A stretch of 64,000 bases of DNA from contig NC_087078.1 in NCBI RefSeq assembly GCF_026151205.1, positions 15,579,118-15,643,117 of the forward strand, read 5' to 3'. Each line of letters opens with the position of its first letter. The stretch's first letter is position 1. Positions 33,455 to 44,689 of the stretch are shown piece by piece. A model generated the notes under the pieces. That model saw only the letters and a list, made by a program, of their open reading frames with translations. It was not told the origin of the DNA and searched no databases. A program made the translations under genes and the position numbers. The stretch comes from Bolinopsis microptera. Taxonomy: Eukaryota > Ctenophora > Tentaculata > Lobata > Bolinopsidae.

Positions 33455-35002
33455 CTATTGACTGTGTTCGTCCTTGTAAACTGTTTCTTCCACGATCCAA
33501 TCATCTGCAGGTATTGGAGCTTCAATCAGTTCAGCCATCTCCTCCAACGACCAAATCGGGTTTTCAGGATCATCAAGAGTCTGCATATCTTTAGCGCTAT
33601 TGACATCTTGGTGTCCGTCTGACGGTGGCATCAGATCAAACTTGCTTTCCATCTCCCCCTGGTGAAACTTCATCTGATGAAACTTGATGGCATCGTATGA
33701 TAGGAAGAGAGCAGAGCAGAAGCTGCACACATACGAGTGTGTTCTCTCATAGTGCTTGTCAAGAAGATAACGAGTGTTGAAGACTTTGTTGCAGAACGAA
33801 CACTGGTAAACCGTTTTGTCTCCATGATCATCATCCGGGATTTTGGTGGTACTTGAAGTTGGTTGGACGTCAGTCAACGTGTTGCCATCGGAAACAATAA
33901 GGCTTGCCGTGAAATCTGGACCAGATTCTGAGCTCATCCTTCGAGCAATTTCTTTGCTGATGTCAACTGATTCAGGATTAGCGGTGCTGGTCAGTGTCTG
34001 CAGAAGATTTCCGATGTCGTTGTCAGTTTGGTTGTGTAAAAGAAGATGCCGATCAAATGTCATTCTATGTTTCACTGCCTTGTGACAGACCGGACAAACG
34101 TTGACCTCCTTCCATTTATGTTTTGTAGTCATGTGCCTGATGAGTTCAGTTTTTGTGGAACATTTAAACGTACATCTGCTGCAAAAGAAAACCCCCAAGT
34201 TATTTTTTGGCAAGTGGAACATCTTTAGGTGACTTTTGTACGCTGATTGACATTTCAAGACTTTGTTACAGATTTTACACTTGTACCTGACACCTTCGTG
34301 GATGGATAAAACATGGTTTCTCAAATTTTTGATGGTTGAAAATACCTTGGAACAATAGTAGCACTTGAATGCACCGTCACACTCATGCTTGACTCTCACA
34401 TGGTTGTAGAGAGACCACGGGTACCCAAACAACTTTGAACACTTCAGACACTGATACTTTTTTACATTTAGATGTTGAACATTGATGTGTTCCTCCATGG
34501 TGTGTTTCCTGGCAAATTGTTTTCCACAATATTTGCACCGGTTACTTCCCATGTTGTTGTGAATGAACTTGATGTGTTGCGTAAGATTGTCGTGTCTCGT
34601 AAATGTAGATGGACAATAAGGACATTGAACAGTAGTGGAAACATGAACACTTTCTTTGTGACGACGCAAGTTAAAGTTTCTGGAGTATTTAAGACCACAT
34701 ATGTCACACACAAAACGACTGGACACGTTGTTTTTCCGGCCCATTTTCTTTTTCTGGTGAGTTATTTCAGCAATTTGAATATTAGTTTTATTGCCATGAG
34801 AATCAAATACAGTCTCTGTTGTTGAAGAGATAACCATACTGGAATTTGCCGAGGCACCATTGCCCCCATCGTCGTTAGAGACAGAATTTCCAGTATTTGG
34901 TACAATGACCCATACAACATGATCCTCTGTAGTATTTTGTTCTTCTGCGTTGTCTTGTAGTGACTCCATCCCTACCCATGTTGAAACATCTTCCTCCATC
35001 AT
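33455..35002 (-). CDS. C2H2 zinc-finger protein with ten fingers, intronless CDS
   Basis: 515 aa, probably a nuclear DNA-binding regulator. The N-terminus (1-95) is acidic (MMEEDVSTWVGMESLQDNAE..) and ends in KKKMGRKNN, a possible nuclear localisation signal. Eight C2H2 fingers follow in near-continuous series from FVCDICGLKYSRNFNLRRHK to NVCPVCHKAVKHRMTFDRHL, a ~60-residue linker intervenes, then two more (YQCSFCNKVFNTRYLL and YVCSFCSALFLSYDAI). The C-terminus is acidic (SLEEMAELIEAPIPADDW). Linkers are not the TGEKP type. A consensus-like acceptor (ATATTTATAG) just upstream of the start suggests a 5' UTR intron. Two ATGs stand in tandem; the first is used. No orthologue is recognised. Confidence 0.93.
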   Translation of the reverse strand: MMEEDVSTWVGMESLQDNAEEQNTTEDHVVWVIVPNTGNSVSNDDGGNGASANSSMVISSTTETVFDSHGNKTNIQIAEITHQKKKMGRKNNVSSRFVCDICGLKYSRNFNLRRHKESVHVSTTVQCPYCPSTFTRHDNLTQHIKFIHNNMGSNRCKYCGKQFARKHTMEEHINVQHLNVKKYQCLKCSKLFGYPWSLYNHVRVKHECDGAFKCYYCSKVFSTIKNLRNHVLSIHEGVRYKCKICNKVLKCQSAYKSHLKMFHLPKNNLGVFFCSRCTFKCSTKTELIRHMTTKHKWKEVNVCPVCHKAVKHRMTFDRHLLLHNQTDNDIGNLLQTLTSTANPESVDISKEIARRMSSESGPDFTASLIVSDGNTLTDVQPTSSTTKIPDDDHGDKTVYQCSFCNKVFNTRYLLDKHYERTHSYVCSFCSALFLSYDAIKFHQMKFHQGEMESKFDLMPPSDGHQDVNSAKDMQTLDDPENPIWSLEEMAELIEAPIPADDWIVEETVYKDEHSQ

Positions 35003-35083
35003 ACTAATAACCTATAAATATAAAACTGTTTATAAATTTAATTATATTAAGGACTCAAATATTATGATCAATTATCTACTGTT

Positions 35084-35089
35084 TTTATT
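35084..35089 (-). terminator. Possible poly(A) signal of the POLG2-like gene
   Basis: AATAAA on the minus strand about 315 bp after the POLG2-like stop and 80 bp before the zinc-finger start, in the short gap between two head-to-tail genes. Confidence 0.35.
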
Positions 35090-35403
35090 AACAATCGTTT
35101 GACAAACCAACAAAATTTTGACTTCAGTTTGCAACGCAAAGTGGTGTGCCGTGTGTGTGGGTAATTTCTGATTGGGACAATACAAACAGTGTTAAAACAA
35201 CAATTTTCACTGAACTATTATATTGAGAAGTAAAATAAGAAGCAAAAAGAGACAATAAAACTAAATTTGTCAATAAATAAATGTAAAATTACAATATAAT
35301 ATATATAATGTAAAAGAAATGTGTATTTATCTTAAATACTAAATAAAAACATGGGATGATAAAAGCATCTCTGAACTTGACTAAGTTAATAAAGAACAGT
35401 ACA

Positions 35404-36336
35404 TTACTGGAAATGGAGATTCAACTTGATAAATCGAAGGACGTTTTTAAAATTCATAAGCTCAACAAAATGAGTATTTCTGTCTCTTACACCAAGCACA
35501 CCATCACTCACTGTACTGTCGGATAAAATAATTGAAAATGGGATACCTTTTAGATCATTTTCTTCACAAATTTGGTCAATAGGTGAGCAGTCACTAAATT
35601 CAAATCTGATGTTTTCTCGTTGAAAAATAGTAAGCAACTCATCAAGTATTTTATGAACATCAGTTTGAATTAAAGGGTCAACAATAATACTTGCTTGAAT
35701 AGGAGCAAACTTGTGATGAAGTTTGAGATACTCATACCCATCTACTGAAGCAACTGAGTCCTCCAGAAATGTATTCATACAAGCCATTGTTGATCTCATG
35801 TTACAGATAAGATCCATTTTAAATTTGTCAATACTAACTGACTCAATCCATGTCCGTTCAATGGAAAATGCAGTGTCATTGCTTTCGTGTGGCAGAGGGT
35901 CATATAGAATGTCATAACATTTGGGCTGAATTTTCTGACTCAAGTTTAAAGGTCTATTTATAAACATTTTCCACCATGACTTGCTTGTTTGATGAATTTC
36001 GTGAATTTTAACATCTGCATCATTACTAGCTTTAAGGAACGAGACATACACTGTATCCATTCCATTTTTTCCAATGTTGGATTTCTCTAGCTTTTGAGCA
36101 AAAATTCCAATGCTATTTGAAGGTTCTCTGAATAACCGTAAGGTCAGCTGATTGCCTGAGTTCAAAATATCAGTAAACACTCTTAGATTACAGAAAGGGA
36201 AGTTCCCTGTGACAGGAGTCTGTGAAACAAGCTTTGTGTTTGTACCAAACAAATGGGATTCATATAATTGACTTTCAATGTTTTTCTGTAGGCAAGCAAG
36301 AAAAGAAGGGGAAAGTCCAGACAAAACTCGAGACAT
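35404..36336 (-). CDS. POLG2: Probable mitochondrial DNA polymerase gamma accessory subunit
   Basis: 310 aa, intronless. The C-terminal third resembles the anticodon-binding-like domain of POLG2: LHHKFAPIQASIIVD (about 204-218; family LHPxLAPIKVAL), and GVLGVRDRNTHFVELMNF (about 280-297; family GLIHLRSRDTTMKEMM) near the end. A central KSWWKMFINRP corresponds to the family WW-R/K-x-F segment. The known role is a mitochondrial matrix processivity factor for the gamma polymerase, related to class II aminoacyl-tRNA synthetases. It is shorter than the ~485 aa human protein, mainly in the N-terminal and synthetase-like parts, and no classic presequence is obvious, so either the start is incomplete or the family member is reduced. 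Recognition is from remembered family patterns; another synthetase-derived protein is possible. Confidence 0.65.
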   Translation of the reverse strand: MSRVLSGLSPSFLACLQKNIESQLYESHLFGTNTKLVSQTPVTGNFPFCNLRVFTDILNSGNQLTLRLFREPSNSIGIFAQKLEKSNIGKNGMDTVYVSFLKASNDADVKIHEIHQTSKSWWKMFINRPLNLSQKIQPKCYDILYDPLPHESNDTAFSIERTWIESVSIDKFKMDLICNMRSTMACMNTFLEDSVASVDGYEYLKLHHKFAPIQASIIVDPLIQTDVHKILDELLTIFQRENIRFEFSDCSPIDQICEENDLKGIPFSIILSDSTVSDGVLGVRDRNTHFVELMNFKNVLRFIKLNLHFQ

Positions 36337-38383
36337 ATCAGTTCATTTCCTGAAATACTACTTGTCAGACATTCTCATTAATAACTTGTTGACATTATAA
36401 TTAAGATTAATATTGTGATGAGCGTTAGCTGACGTTTCATATGAACGTTCCAAGATAACAGAGTGTATAATCTTAAGATTGATGGTAGTCATGTACACAT
36501 GAAAACGAGGCGACCGCTTGTGACTCGACTAGTTATATACAATATGATTTCTGATATGATTTATTAACATTATTATATTGATCTGCTAATTTATACTTGT
36601 TGGTAGCCATGAAGAGCCAAACTAGTCATGACTACCATCAATCCAAAGATGAATATTGTAGAATACAAACTTGAAGCACTGTTTTTGCAATTTCTGTTAT
36701 CACATTTCTCAGCAAATGTATGTTCGCAACCGTTATGAAAGTAGACTATAGACAGAATGAGCTAGATATGTGCTGCCCATTCATCAGTCACCCAATACAT
36801 CACATTTGTAACAAAAGACTGGTTCATGCTCCTTAGTATAAATCATCAACATACGTATTTTGTTACTATGGACGAAATGGGTGTGTCCACTCACCAAAAA
36901 TCAAAAGACATCAGGCATTGTCGACATTTCGGCTGCATGCCTTGATCATCTAAGACAAATGTTGAAATTACATTTTACATAGCTGATTCAGTGGCGGGGC
37001 ATAAAGAAGGGCCCTTAAATCGTCGTTTAAATGTGGGACAATTTTGAAAAACTGAACGCTTTGCTCTGGACACACACTTTTTTAGAGATTTGCCGGTGTA
37101 TCCTCGAAAATCACCTAATTTATACAATTTTAGGGAGGGGCACTAAAAGGGGAGGGGGTGCCAACAGGGGGGCCCTTTTTTGGCGGTGGGTGCCAACAGG
37201 CAACGTTACACCACTGAGCTGATTGTTTTTATACATACGGCATACCTAAAACTCCTCAAGAATGACCGACTCAAGAGCGAAATTTAAAAAATATTATGTG
37301 TGTGCTAGAACCGTTGGAACCAAATATGGGGTGATGTATAATAATTCATAATTCATTAGATTTGTATTGTATTCCTATGTTACTTATAAAGCGTATGTTA
37401 TTGCCCACGTTAAGGGGCCTGTTAATAATTAATTAAATTATTAGCTATTTTATATTTAATAATAATAATTACTTATAGAATATAATTCGATAAATACATT
37501 TGTGTAAGGAAAATATTCAAGCAATATACACATATAACTTTAGCAATGCTTACTGTCTGACTATTTACTTTGCTTTATTTTAAGATACAAATTAAAGTAA
37601 AATCGTAAAACATACCCGGAGAAAAGATTAAAGTGCATACAATTAGAGTACATACAATTCTTTGCATATAGGATGGCAATCAGTCTGTTCCCGAAAGACT
37701 TCAATGTGCAGTTAGAGTTATAAATCATGTAGCGCTCGATTTACAGTTCGTAGTAGAAACGTGATCTAACAATATACATATATCAGCGATGGTTATTGCC
37801 CAGCTATAATGTTGGACATCCCCCGCCCCAAATAAAACACCAATACAATAATTGCAATAAAATAGTAGAAATTTGAATGTGAATGGTGAATGAAAGACCA
37901 GCTATTATATACTGTACTGTATACATGATACAGAAAATAAATAAATAAAAAGTACACAACATGAATTTTCATTGAGTGTTGAGCCCATGGCCATCGTAAA
38001 CATTTTATGATACAAAATTTCAACTATAGTCAACAGTTTATTGATTTCGAATTAGCAGTAATCAGTATTTAAATATTTTCAGTACGGTCGGTCTGCCGCA
38101 TGATGTCAATCCATCAAGATCGTAGATTCACGATGTCAATCCTTCGCAACTCGGCGAGGCCCAGTGGTGTATTTTTCCGATTTACAGAAGTGATTGCGAG
38201 AAGAATTATTTGTGGTTGCGAGAAAAAATATTTGATGTGCGGCACGGCCTAGTAGTGCATCGCGCTGCACCGAGATCGTTGCTCTACTGAGCAAAAATAA
38301 TAATTCGCACGGCGCGTCGAAGCGGCGCACAGGAAAACTATAGTAATAGTGCAAAAACTGCTGCTAACTGCTGCTCACTTTGA
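36337..38383. other. Intergenic with a small inverted repeat and a hAT MITE
   Basis: A 17 bp inverted repeat (GATTGATGGTAGTCATG at 36477-36493 and its complement at 36627-36643) may bound a ~167 bp element. The hAT-type MITE at 36989-37216 is listed separately. The remainder is AT-rich with no supported exon. It would include the promoter of the POLG2-like gene. Confidence 0.6.
36989..37216. mobile_element. hAT-type MITE with 8 bp target-site duplication
   Basis: A 228 bp element begins CAGTGGCGGGGC and ends GTTACACCACTG, typical short hAT terminal repeats. AGCTGATT lies directly on both sides (36981-36988 and 37217-37224), an 8 bp duplication as hAT transposases produce. The interior is G-rich, with no transposase. 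Confidence 0.85.
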
Positions 38384-39618
38384 CCATTGTTAATGGTCTG
38401 GCCCGGCGCGCGCTACTTCGTAGCACTTGCCATCGGGCAACATTTCGAGAAGAAAGCAGCGCGCGCTACTTCGAAGAAATGTTTGACATACGTTGCATGC
38501 CACTTTTCGCGCGCGAAATCAAAAAATTTAGACGGGTAACATCCGTCAACTGCTCACTGCTGTTCACTGCTGTTCACTGCTGCTCACTGTGCATGCTGCT
38601 ATGTGCTATGGGCGCGCGCGTGCAGCAGCAGTGAGCAGCAGTGAGCATCAGTTAGCCTGAGGTCTCCAAGTAACTGTGGGCAAGCTTTTTCAAAAGTGAA
38701 AAAATGTGGAATGATTGAATTGGGTGGGCGTGCACTTTTGCAAGTGCAAGGGTTCATGCACAGACCTATTGGTCTACATGTATTTAACGGGTGATACTCG
38801 TAAAATATCTGTTCCAACTCGGCGCGCGTCCTGGTAGGTTGTAAACCTACAAACGTGTATAGGCTTTTACTAATTTGCTCGCCCAACCATGTCTACATTC
38901 TACAACAAAAACTTTTGCGCGTCTCCTAAATGCGATCGATTTAGTGAGCGCGGACTTTTTGGCGAAAAAAGACGTTTGCGTACGAACTACGCGTACTTTT
39001 TTCTAAAAAACGCTGCCTATATATTTACAACCCAGGAAACCCTACCGGCTGGGGTATATCTCCAAAAGTAAAATAAATAGAACCTTCCGGTTTTCAACAA
39101 AATGTCCGTCTCGTAAATTTAAAGTTGGCTCCCCAGGAGCACAATTTGGGACAACTTAGATTTTGAATTAAACCAAAAAGTTTGATTTTGGGCTAAATAA
39201 AATATCACAGCTTTTAAACTTTGCGAAGTAATGTCGTTGTCATGACTACTAGGCTCAATGCAGCGTGCGAAAGGTAAACTTGATGTGACGCGCGACGCCA
39301 AACGTGCTGTTGAAAATCTATCACCTCTAGCAAGCCCAGCAGGCGGTAAGGTTTTCTGGGAATTAAACAGCATTGGCGAATTAAATGGTCGAGACGCAAT
39401 TTGACGGATGTTATTTTGCCGCTTTAGCTTCTCGAAATTTACCTGAGGACCCCAGGCTATTATGTTCCGCCGAATAAAGATTCGGCGGAATGACAGGCTG
39501 AGCGCCGCCCAGTAACTCAAAATATTATATATATATATATATATTTATATATACATTGGCCCAATGCAAGTTCTACGTAGTATAAGTAACGCGCGCCGGG
39601 AGCTAGTCCATTAACAAT
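38384..39618. mobile_element. GC-rich element bounded by ~60 bp inverted repeats
   Basis: Left end CCATTGTTAATGG..CCCGGCGCGCG..TACTT..ACTTGC (from 38384) matches the complement of 39555-39618. The interior includes GCAGCAGTGAGCAGCAGTGA-type repeats, CGCG-rich stretches and blocks shared in inverted orientation with 18.8-19.3 kb. There is no long ORF with transposase features. It is probably a non-autonomous element or a pair of inverted copies of a repeat; a TA microsatellite (39527-39556) lies near the right end. Confidence 0.6.
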
Positions 39619-39623
39619 GGACA

Positions 39624-40102
39624 AGTCGTGATCCCCACGATCGTTTCACTAAGTTTCACCCCTTTATCGTTCTTAGGATACAGGGCCGGGGAGCCGCGCA
39701 CTCGTGCGCAGCGGGTCATATAACGTATGACAAGTCATTCCGCAAGCGTTTTTGCCAAATTTTCGACGCACACTACGCATAAAAGCATTTAGTTGTTATT
39801 ATATAATATATATATATCATATACATAATTATATTATGTATTATATCATTATGCATTATATATCATTATATTATCAATGGGCACCTGCGCATTCGTCATT
39901 AATTTCAAATAACCATAACTCATTGAGATTACATCTGTTCTAGCTCATATTTTAATTCCAAATAGAAAACACTATGATCTTATTGCTGTCAAAATATGAA
40001 TATAATTTGTATCACGTCGTGACCCCCACGGTCGTTTCACTAGGTGACGATACAGGGGGAGCCGCGCACTCGTGCGTGGCGGGTCATACAACGTATGACA
40101 AA
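39624..40102 (+). repeat. Direct repeat of ~90 bp, two copies
   Basis: 39624-39731 and 40014-40102 share TCGTGAYCCCCACGRTCGTT, GAGCCGCGCACTCGTGCG and GCGGGTCATAYAACGTATGAC. The 290 bp between is AT-rich. Composition resembles the neighbouring GC-rich element, so these may be solo parts of the same family. Confidence 0.75.
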
Positions 40103-41255
40103 ATATAATTACTTTATTTGCCTAAGAGTTATAGACTGTCAAAGTTTAAAACGCGCATTGGTACAGCACTTCACTAATAAGGTTATATTTATATTTCTTA
40201 ACATTGAACATATTTTTGATCCTTACACATCATACTATTCTGTCCAATTAATGAATAGGTCCCCAAACTCATAACAGAAAACATGTCTTTTTGCCCGTAA
40301 GAGCCTCTACCAGTATAGTTAGTAAGGAGCAGGACCTATTCTAGGGGACAAGACTTAGACTCTGCTAGTGGTAGTGCCAGTGCTAGGGGACAAGACACTG
40401 CTAGTGGCTACCACTAGTAGTGACACTACTAGTGGTAGTGCTAGGGGACGAGACACTGCTAGTGGTAGTGCTAGGGGGCGAGACACTGCTAGTGGTAGTG
40501 CTAGGGGACATGACACTGCTAGTGGTAGTGCTAGGGGACAAGACACTGCTAGTGGTAGCGCTAGGGGACGAGACACTGCTAGTGGTAGTGCTAGGGGACG
40601 AGACACTGCTAGTGGTAGTGCTAGGGGACAAGACACTGCTAGTGGTAGTGCTAGGAGACAAGACACTGCTAGTGGTAGAGGCAGTGCTAGGGGACGAGAC
40701 ACTGCTAGTGGTAGTGCTAGGAGACAAGACACTGCTAGTGGTAGTGCTAGGGGACAAGACACTGCTAGTGGTAGTGCTAGGGGACAAGACACTGCTAGTG
40801 GTAGTGCTAGGGGACAAGACACTGCTAGTGGTAGTGCTAGGGGACAAGACACTGCTAGTGGTAGTGCTAGGGGACAAGACACTGCTAGTGGTAGTGCTAG
40901 GGGACGAGACACTGCTAGTGGTAGTGCTAGGGGACAAGACACTGCTAGTGGTAGTGCTAGGGGACAAGACACTGCTAGTGGTAGTGCTAGGGGACAAGAC
41001 ACTGCTAGTGGTAGTGCTAGGGGGCAAGACACTGCTAGTGGTAGTGCTAGGGGACAAGACACTGCTAGTGGTAGTGCTAGGGGACAAGACACTGCTAGTG
41101 GTAGTGCTAGGGGACAAGACACTGCTAGTGGTAGTGCTAGGGGACAAGACACTGCTAGTGGTAGTGCTAGGGGACAAGACACTGCTAGTGGTAGTGCTAG
41201 GGGACAAGACACTGCTAGTGGTAGTGCTAGGGGACAAGACACTGCTAGTGGTAGT

Positions 41256-41452
41256 GGGGTCCGGGACTCTAGGGCGTAAGACTCTACGGCGTGACACTTT
41301 AGGGCGGCGCCCTAACCCTAACCATCACCCTAACCCTAACCCTTATCCTAACCCTAACCCTAACCCTAACCCTAACCCAACCCCAAACCCTAACCCTAAC
41401 CCTAACCCTAACCCTAAGACCCTAGAGTCTTACGCCCTAGAGTCCGGACCCC
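41256..41452. repeat. Interstitial telomere cassette 1
   Basis: CCCTAA repeats (41310-41418, with a few variants such as CCATCA and CCCCAAA) are enclosed by an inverted repeat: GGGGTCCGGGACTCTAGGGC on from 41256, and its near-complement at 41420-41452. CCCTAA is the complement of the animal telomere repeat TTAGGG. Confidence 0.93.
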
Positions 41453-41700
41453 GTGGTAGTGCTAGGGGGCAAGACACTGCTAGTGGTAGTGCTAGGGGAC
41501 AAGACACTGCTAGTGGTAGTGCTAGGGGACAAGACACTGCTAGTGGTAGTGCTAGGGGACAAGACACTGCTGGTTGTAGTGCTAGGGGACAAGACACTGC
41601 TAGTGGTAGTGCTAGGGGACAAGACACTGCTAGTGGTAGTGCTAGGGGACAAGACACTGCTAGTGGTAGTGCTAGGGGACAAGACACTGCTAGTGGTAGT

Positions 41701-41897
41701 GGGGTCCGGGACTCTAGGGCGTAAGACTCTACGGCGTGACACTTTAGGGCGGCGCCCTAACCCTAACCATCACCCTAACCCTAACCCTTATCCTAACCCT
41801 AACCCTAACCCTAACCCTAACCCTAACCCAACCCCAAACCCTAACCCTAACCCTAACCCTAAGACCCTAGAGTCTTACGCCCTAGAGTCCGGACCCC
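41701..41897. repeat. Interstitial telomere cassette 2
   Basis: Near-identical copy of cassette 1, displaced by 445 bp: telomeric tract 41755-41863 with the same variant units in the same order, but one CCCTAA moved from one side of the CCCAACCCC variant to the other. The same boxed inverted repeats are at 41701-41731 and 41865-41897. It shows a higher-order duplication of cassette plus minisatellite. Confidence 0.93.
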
Positions 41898-42076
41898 GTG
41901 GTAGTGCTAGGGGGCAAGACACTGCTAGTGGTAGTGCTAGGGGACAAGACACTGCTAGTGGTAGTGCTAGGGGGCAAGACACTGCTAGTGGTAGTGCTAG
42001 GGGACAAGACACTGCTAGTGGTAGTGCTAGGGGACAAGACACTGCTAGTGGTAGTGGCAGTGCTAGGGGACAATGC

Positions 42077-43263
42077 TCGTCTAGACTTAGAGTTAGGAGG
42101 TGAAGCTTTGCTTGGGGACTCTGCTACATGCTAGCAGCTGGAGACAAATTGGTTTTGATTTATTCATCTTTAATTCACAAATTCTTCCTAAATGATCACC
42201 AGATTCATTTATTAGTTCCTTAAGACATGCGTTTAAAAAACACAGACCTGAAATGTGATGAAATTGCCGTTTTGTATGATCTAATGAAAACATAATTTTT
42301 TTGAGTAGTGAAAATCCATTTAAAAATACACGGTTAACTTTCACACTCTGTAAACTAACAGTATCAAATAACGCTCTGAAATGTTGGGATTGGTTATGGT
42401 AAAGGAAAACTCTTCAACATTAAATTCGAAAATATTACTCAAACTCATATGGATTCAAAACAAGTTTAACCTTAGGAAAAAATGAAATGTAGTACCTTAA
42501 TCATTAATATAACTATCATTCAGTAAATTTTATTCAATTTTTTTTTCCTAAATCTTGCACCCAGAAAAATCTATTATCATCTGCACAACTTGGTTAAAGA
42601 TTTCATAAAATGATAAACCTTCGATTGTCATTCACAAATTGCAAATGAACTCGAAGCAGCATTTGATATATAGAGCTATCAAACATAAAACCAAAACAGA
42701 CCTCAATATCATGGTCATATTTCGATAAAAAAGGAAAATCAAATACTTCATAAATAATGATGACAATTCGTTATTCAAAATCGAAGCTGAATGCATAAAA
42801 TTGAATTTTTAATAGAAAGTACACTTTAAGTTCATTACTCAAATTCTATTCAACTATTTGCTGGTAAATAAAAACGCAAATTGCCTCATCTATAAAAATC
42901 TTTCTCTCTCCATCTTTCTTGTTGGTATTTACTTAAAGTTAGATATTCTGCTTTTTTGCAGAAATGACCTTGATAAACACAGGATATTATTCAGCACAAG
43001 TATAATATATTCGCAGAAAAATGATGATCTGAACGCTGGACTTGATATCATAAAAACAAAGGATGTAATATCTGTTTCATTGACACGCCTTCCAGTAATA
43101 GTTACCACAGTTCATTTTAGAACATAAATATTCTTAACAGTCATTCACAATTCTACAAAGAAACGAATAGTCATTTGCTGTTATGCTTCGAAATTGAAAG
43201 TCGTTTAGTGTACCAAATAGAAACTGAAAGTTTTTTTTCCTCAATGGAAACTGAAAGTGAAAG
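42077..43263. other. Intergenic, downstream of the calmodulin-like gene
   Basis: AT-rich, with no supported exon or tandem repeat. An 89-codon plus-strand frame at 42858-43127 has no family likeness and is probably chance. The 3' UTR of the calmodulin-like gene lies at its right edge. Confidence 0.6.
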
Positions 43264-44689
43264 TTATTTGCTGTTCATGATTATCGTAAACTCTTCAAGG
43301 TTGATACGTCCGTCCTCATCTAAGTCTCCTTCTTTTATCATATCTTCAACGTCTTTCTGATAAAGGAAAATGGATTTTAGATTCGAGACAATAGTAGCTT
43401 AAAATCGCATGAACGGTAAAAGTGAACAGAACGGAGAAGTAAAATCCATTGATTTAAATTAACAATCAAGTTATCAAGCCTTATGAGGCGGGAATTGAAT
43501 GGAACCCAGCCGACAACTACTAATCCCAGAACTGTAATGGAAATTATCTACAATTGGATTAAACTATGAATTGTGTTATCGTTGACAACTAAGATAACGT
43601 AGATAATTAGCTAATTGGCTAATCGCCAAGATAATTATCTAATAACCTCAGTGAGCTGCTCTCCGAGTCCTCTCATAATCTGAAGGAGTTCTAACTTCTC
43701 GATGTAACCGTTATTGTCTTTATCCAAAGCTTGGAATGCTATTCTGATGTTATCATCCGCCAAATCATTTAAGACCTGAATGTTGTCAAACTTTCAGTTT
43801 CATAGTTATACATTATTCTGTCAGAAATCGGGAAATAAAAATTCAGAAAATTAAAAATAAACATGTCGAATAGCAATAGAGCAATAGTATTAGAAAAACG
43901 TATATTTAAATATCATAGCCATGAATAGCGACCTTATAAAAAACACATCACGTAATACTAATTACCACTGCATTGCGAGCCATCATTTTGAGAAACTCAT
44001 GGAAATCGAGATTACCGTTCTTGTCGTCGTCGTAATCCTGGAAACAGAGATACCCACGTGATTACAATGGTGAAATAAGAAAAGTGAATTTTACGTTGAT
44101 AAATCTAGAAGAAAAAACGCATGTACTGGCACAATGAGGATACGAAATCCCGGAATCACGAAAAGTGAGAAGGAATTCTAGAAAAATAACAAAAGTAATA
44201 TTCATACCGTCATGAACTTATCAATAGCGTCTTTGGATGCGGGAGTACCGAACATGTTGACTATCTTAGTTATCTGACATGACGTAATGTACCCTCTACC
44301 TGGAAATAACAAATACTAAATATAGAATTAAAATACTCTATTAATATTGAATTAAAATACTCCATTTATGTTTAAGATAAACGATCTTACCAATAGATCT
44401 GGATACCCATATTTTGTTCTGACTCGTGACTGTGATTAGCTTATCAGATTTCAGCATTGGCCATTCAAAATCCAGAATTACTGTCACGTGTCAAAACAGA
44501 ATAGTTTGCCTCCCCTCAAGTATCCAAATCTATTGACTTGACTATTAGCTAAGATTTATGATATACAACGTAAACAAGTAAATCATTAAACGTAGATTTA
44601 AGCACTTGACAACTATACCCACCTTCTTTATCGAAGAGACTGAATGCTTCTTTGAATTCCAAAACCTGTCCTTCTGTGTAATGCTCCAT
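43264..44689 (-). CDS. Calmodulin-like EF-hand calcium sensor, 5 exons
   Basis: Exons 44623-44689, 44208-44299, 43966-44037, 43647-43775, 43264-43356 join in phase to 150 aa, the length of calmodulin. The start MEHYTEGQVLEFKEAFSLFD parallels calmodulin's TEEQIAEFKEAFSLFD. Four EF-hands: loop 1 residues 20-31 (DKEGRGYITSCQ) has Gln instead of Glu at position 12 and is probably weak; loop 2 56-67 (DDDKNGNLDFHE), loop 3 95-106 (DKDNNGYIEKLE) and loop 4 131-142 (DLDEDGRINLEE) keep the ligands. The central linker (MMARNAVVLNDLADDNIR) lacks the usual calmodulin sequence, so this is a divergent paralogue (calmodulin-like or troponin C-like), cytosolic, targets unknown. A two-codon upstream ORF (ATGGACTGA) ends just before the start. 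Donors GTGGGT and GTTATT are non-consensus. Confidence 0.94.

Larger units (their letters stand above)
40361..42076 (+). repeat. 30 bp minisatellite (~45 units in three blocks)
   Basis: The unit begins GCTAGGGGACAAGACACTGC and ends TAGTGGTAGT, 30 bp. Blocks are about 40361-41255, 41453-41700 and 41898-42076, separated by the two telomeric cassettes. Because the unit is divisible by three, frames stay open on both strands for 80 to over 400 codons. These have no start context, family match or composition bias toward coding and are not regarded as genes. Point variants (ACGAGAC versus ACAAGAC, GGGGGC versus GGGGAC) cluster in the first block. Confidence 0.95.

Noticed and set aside
40368-42103. 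Very long open frames (up to 434 codons) on both strands
   Set aside because: The 30 bp minisatellite has a unit divisible by three, so frames remain open automatically in several phases on both strands. There is no start context, splice structure or family likeness.
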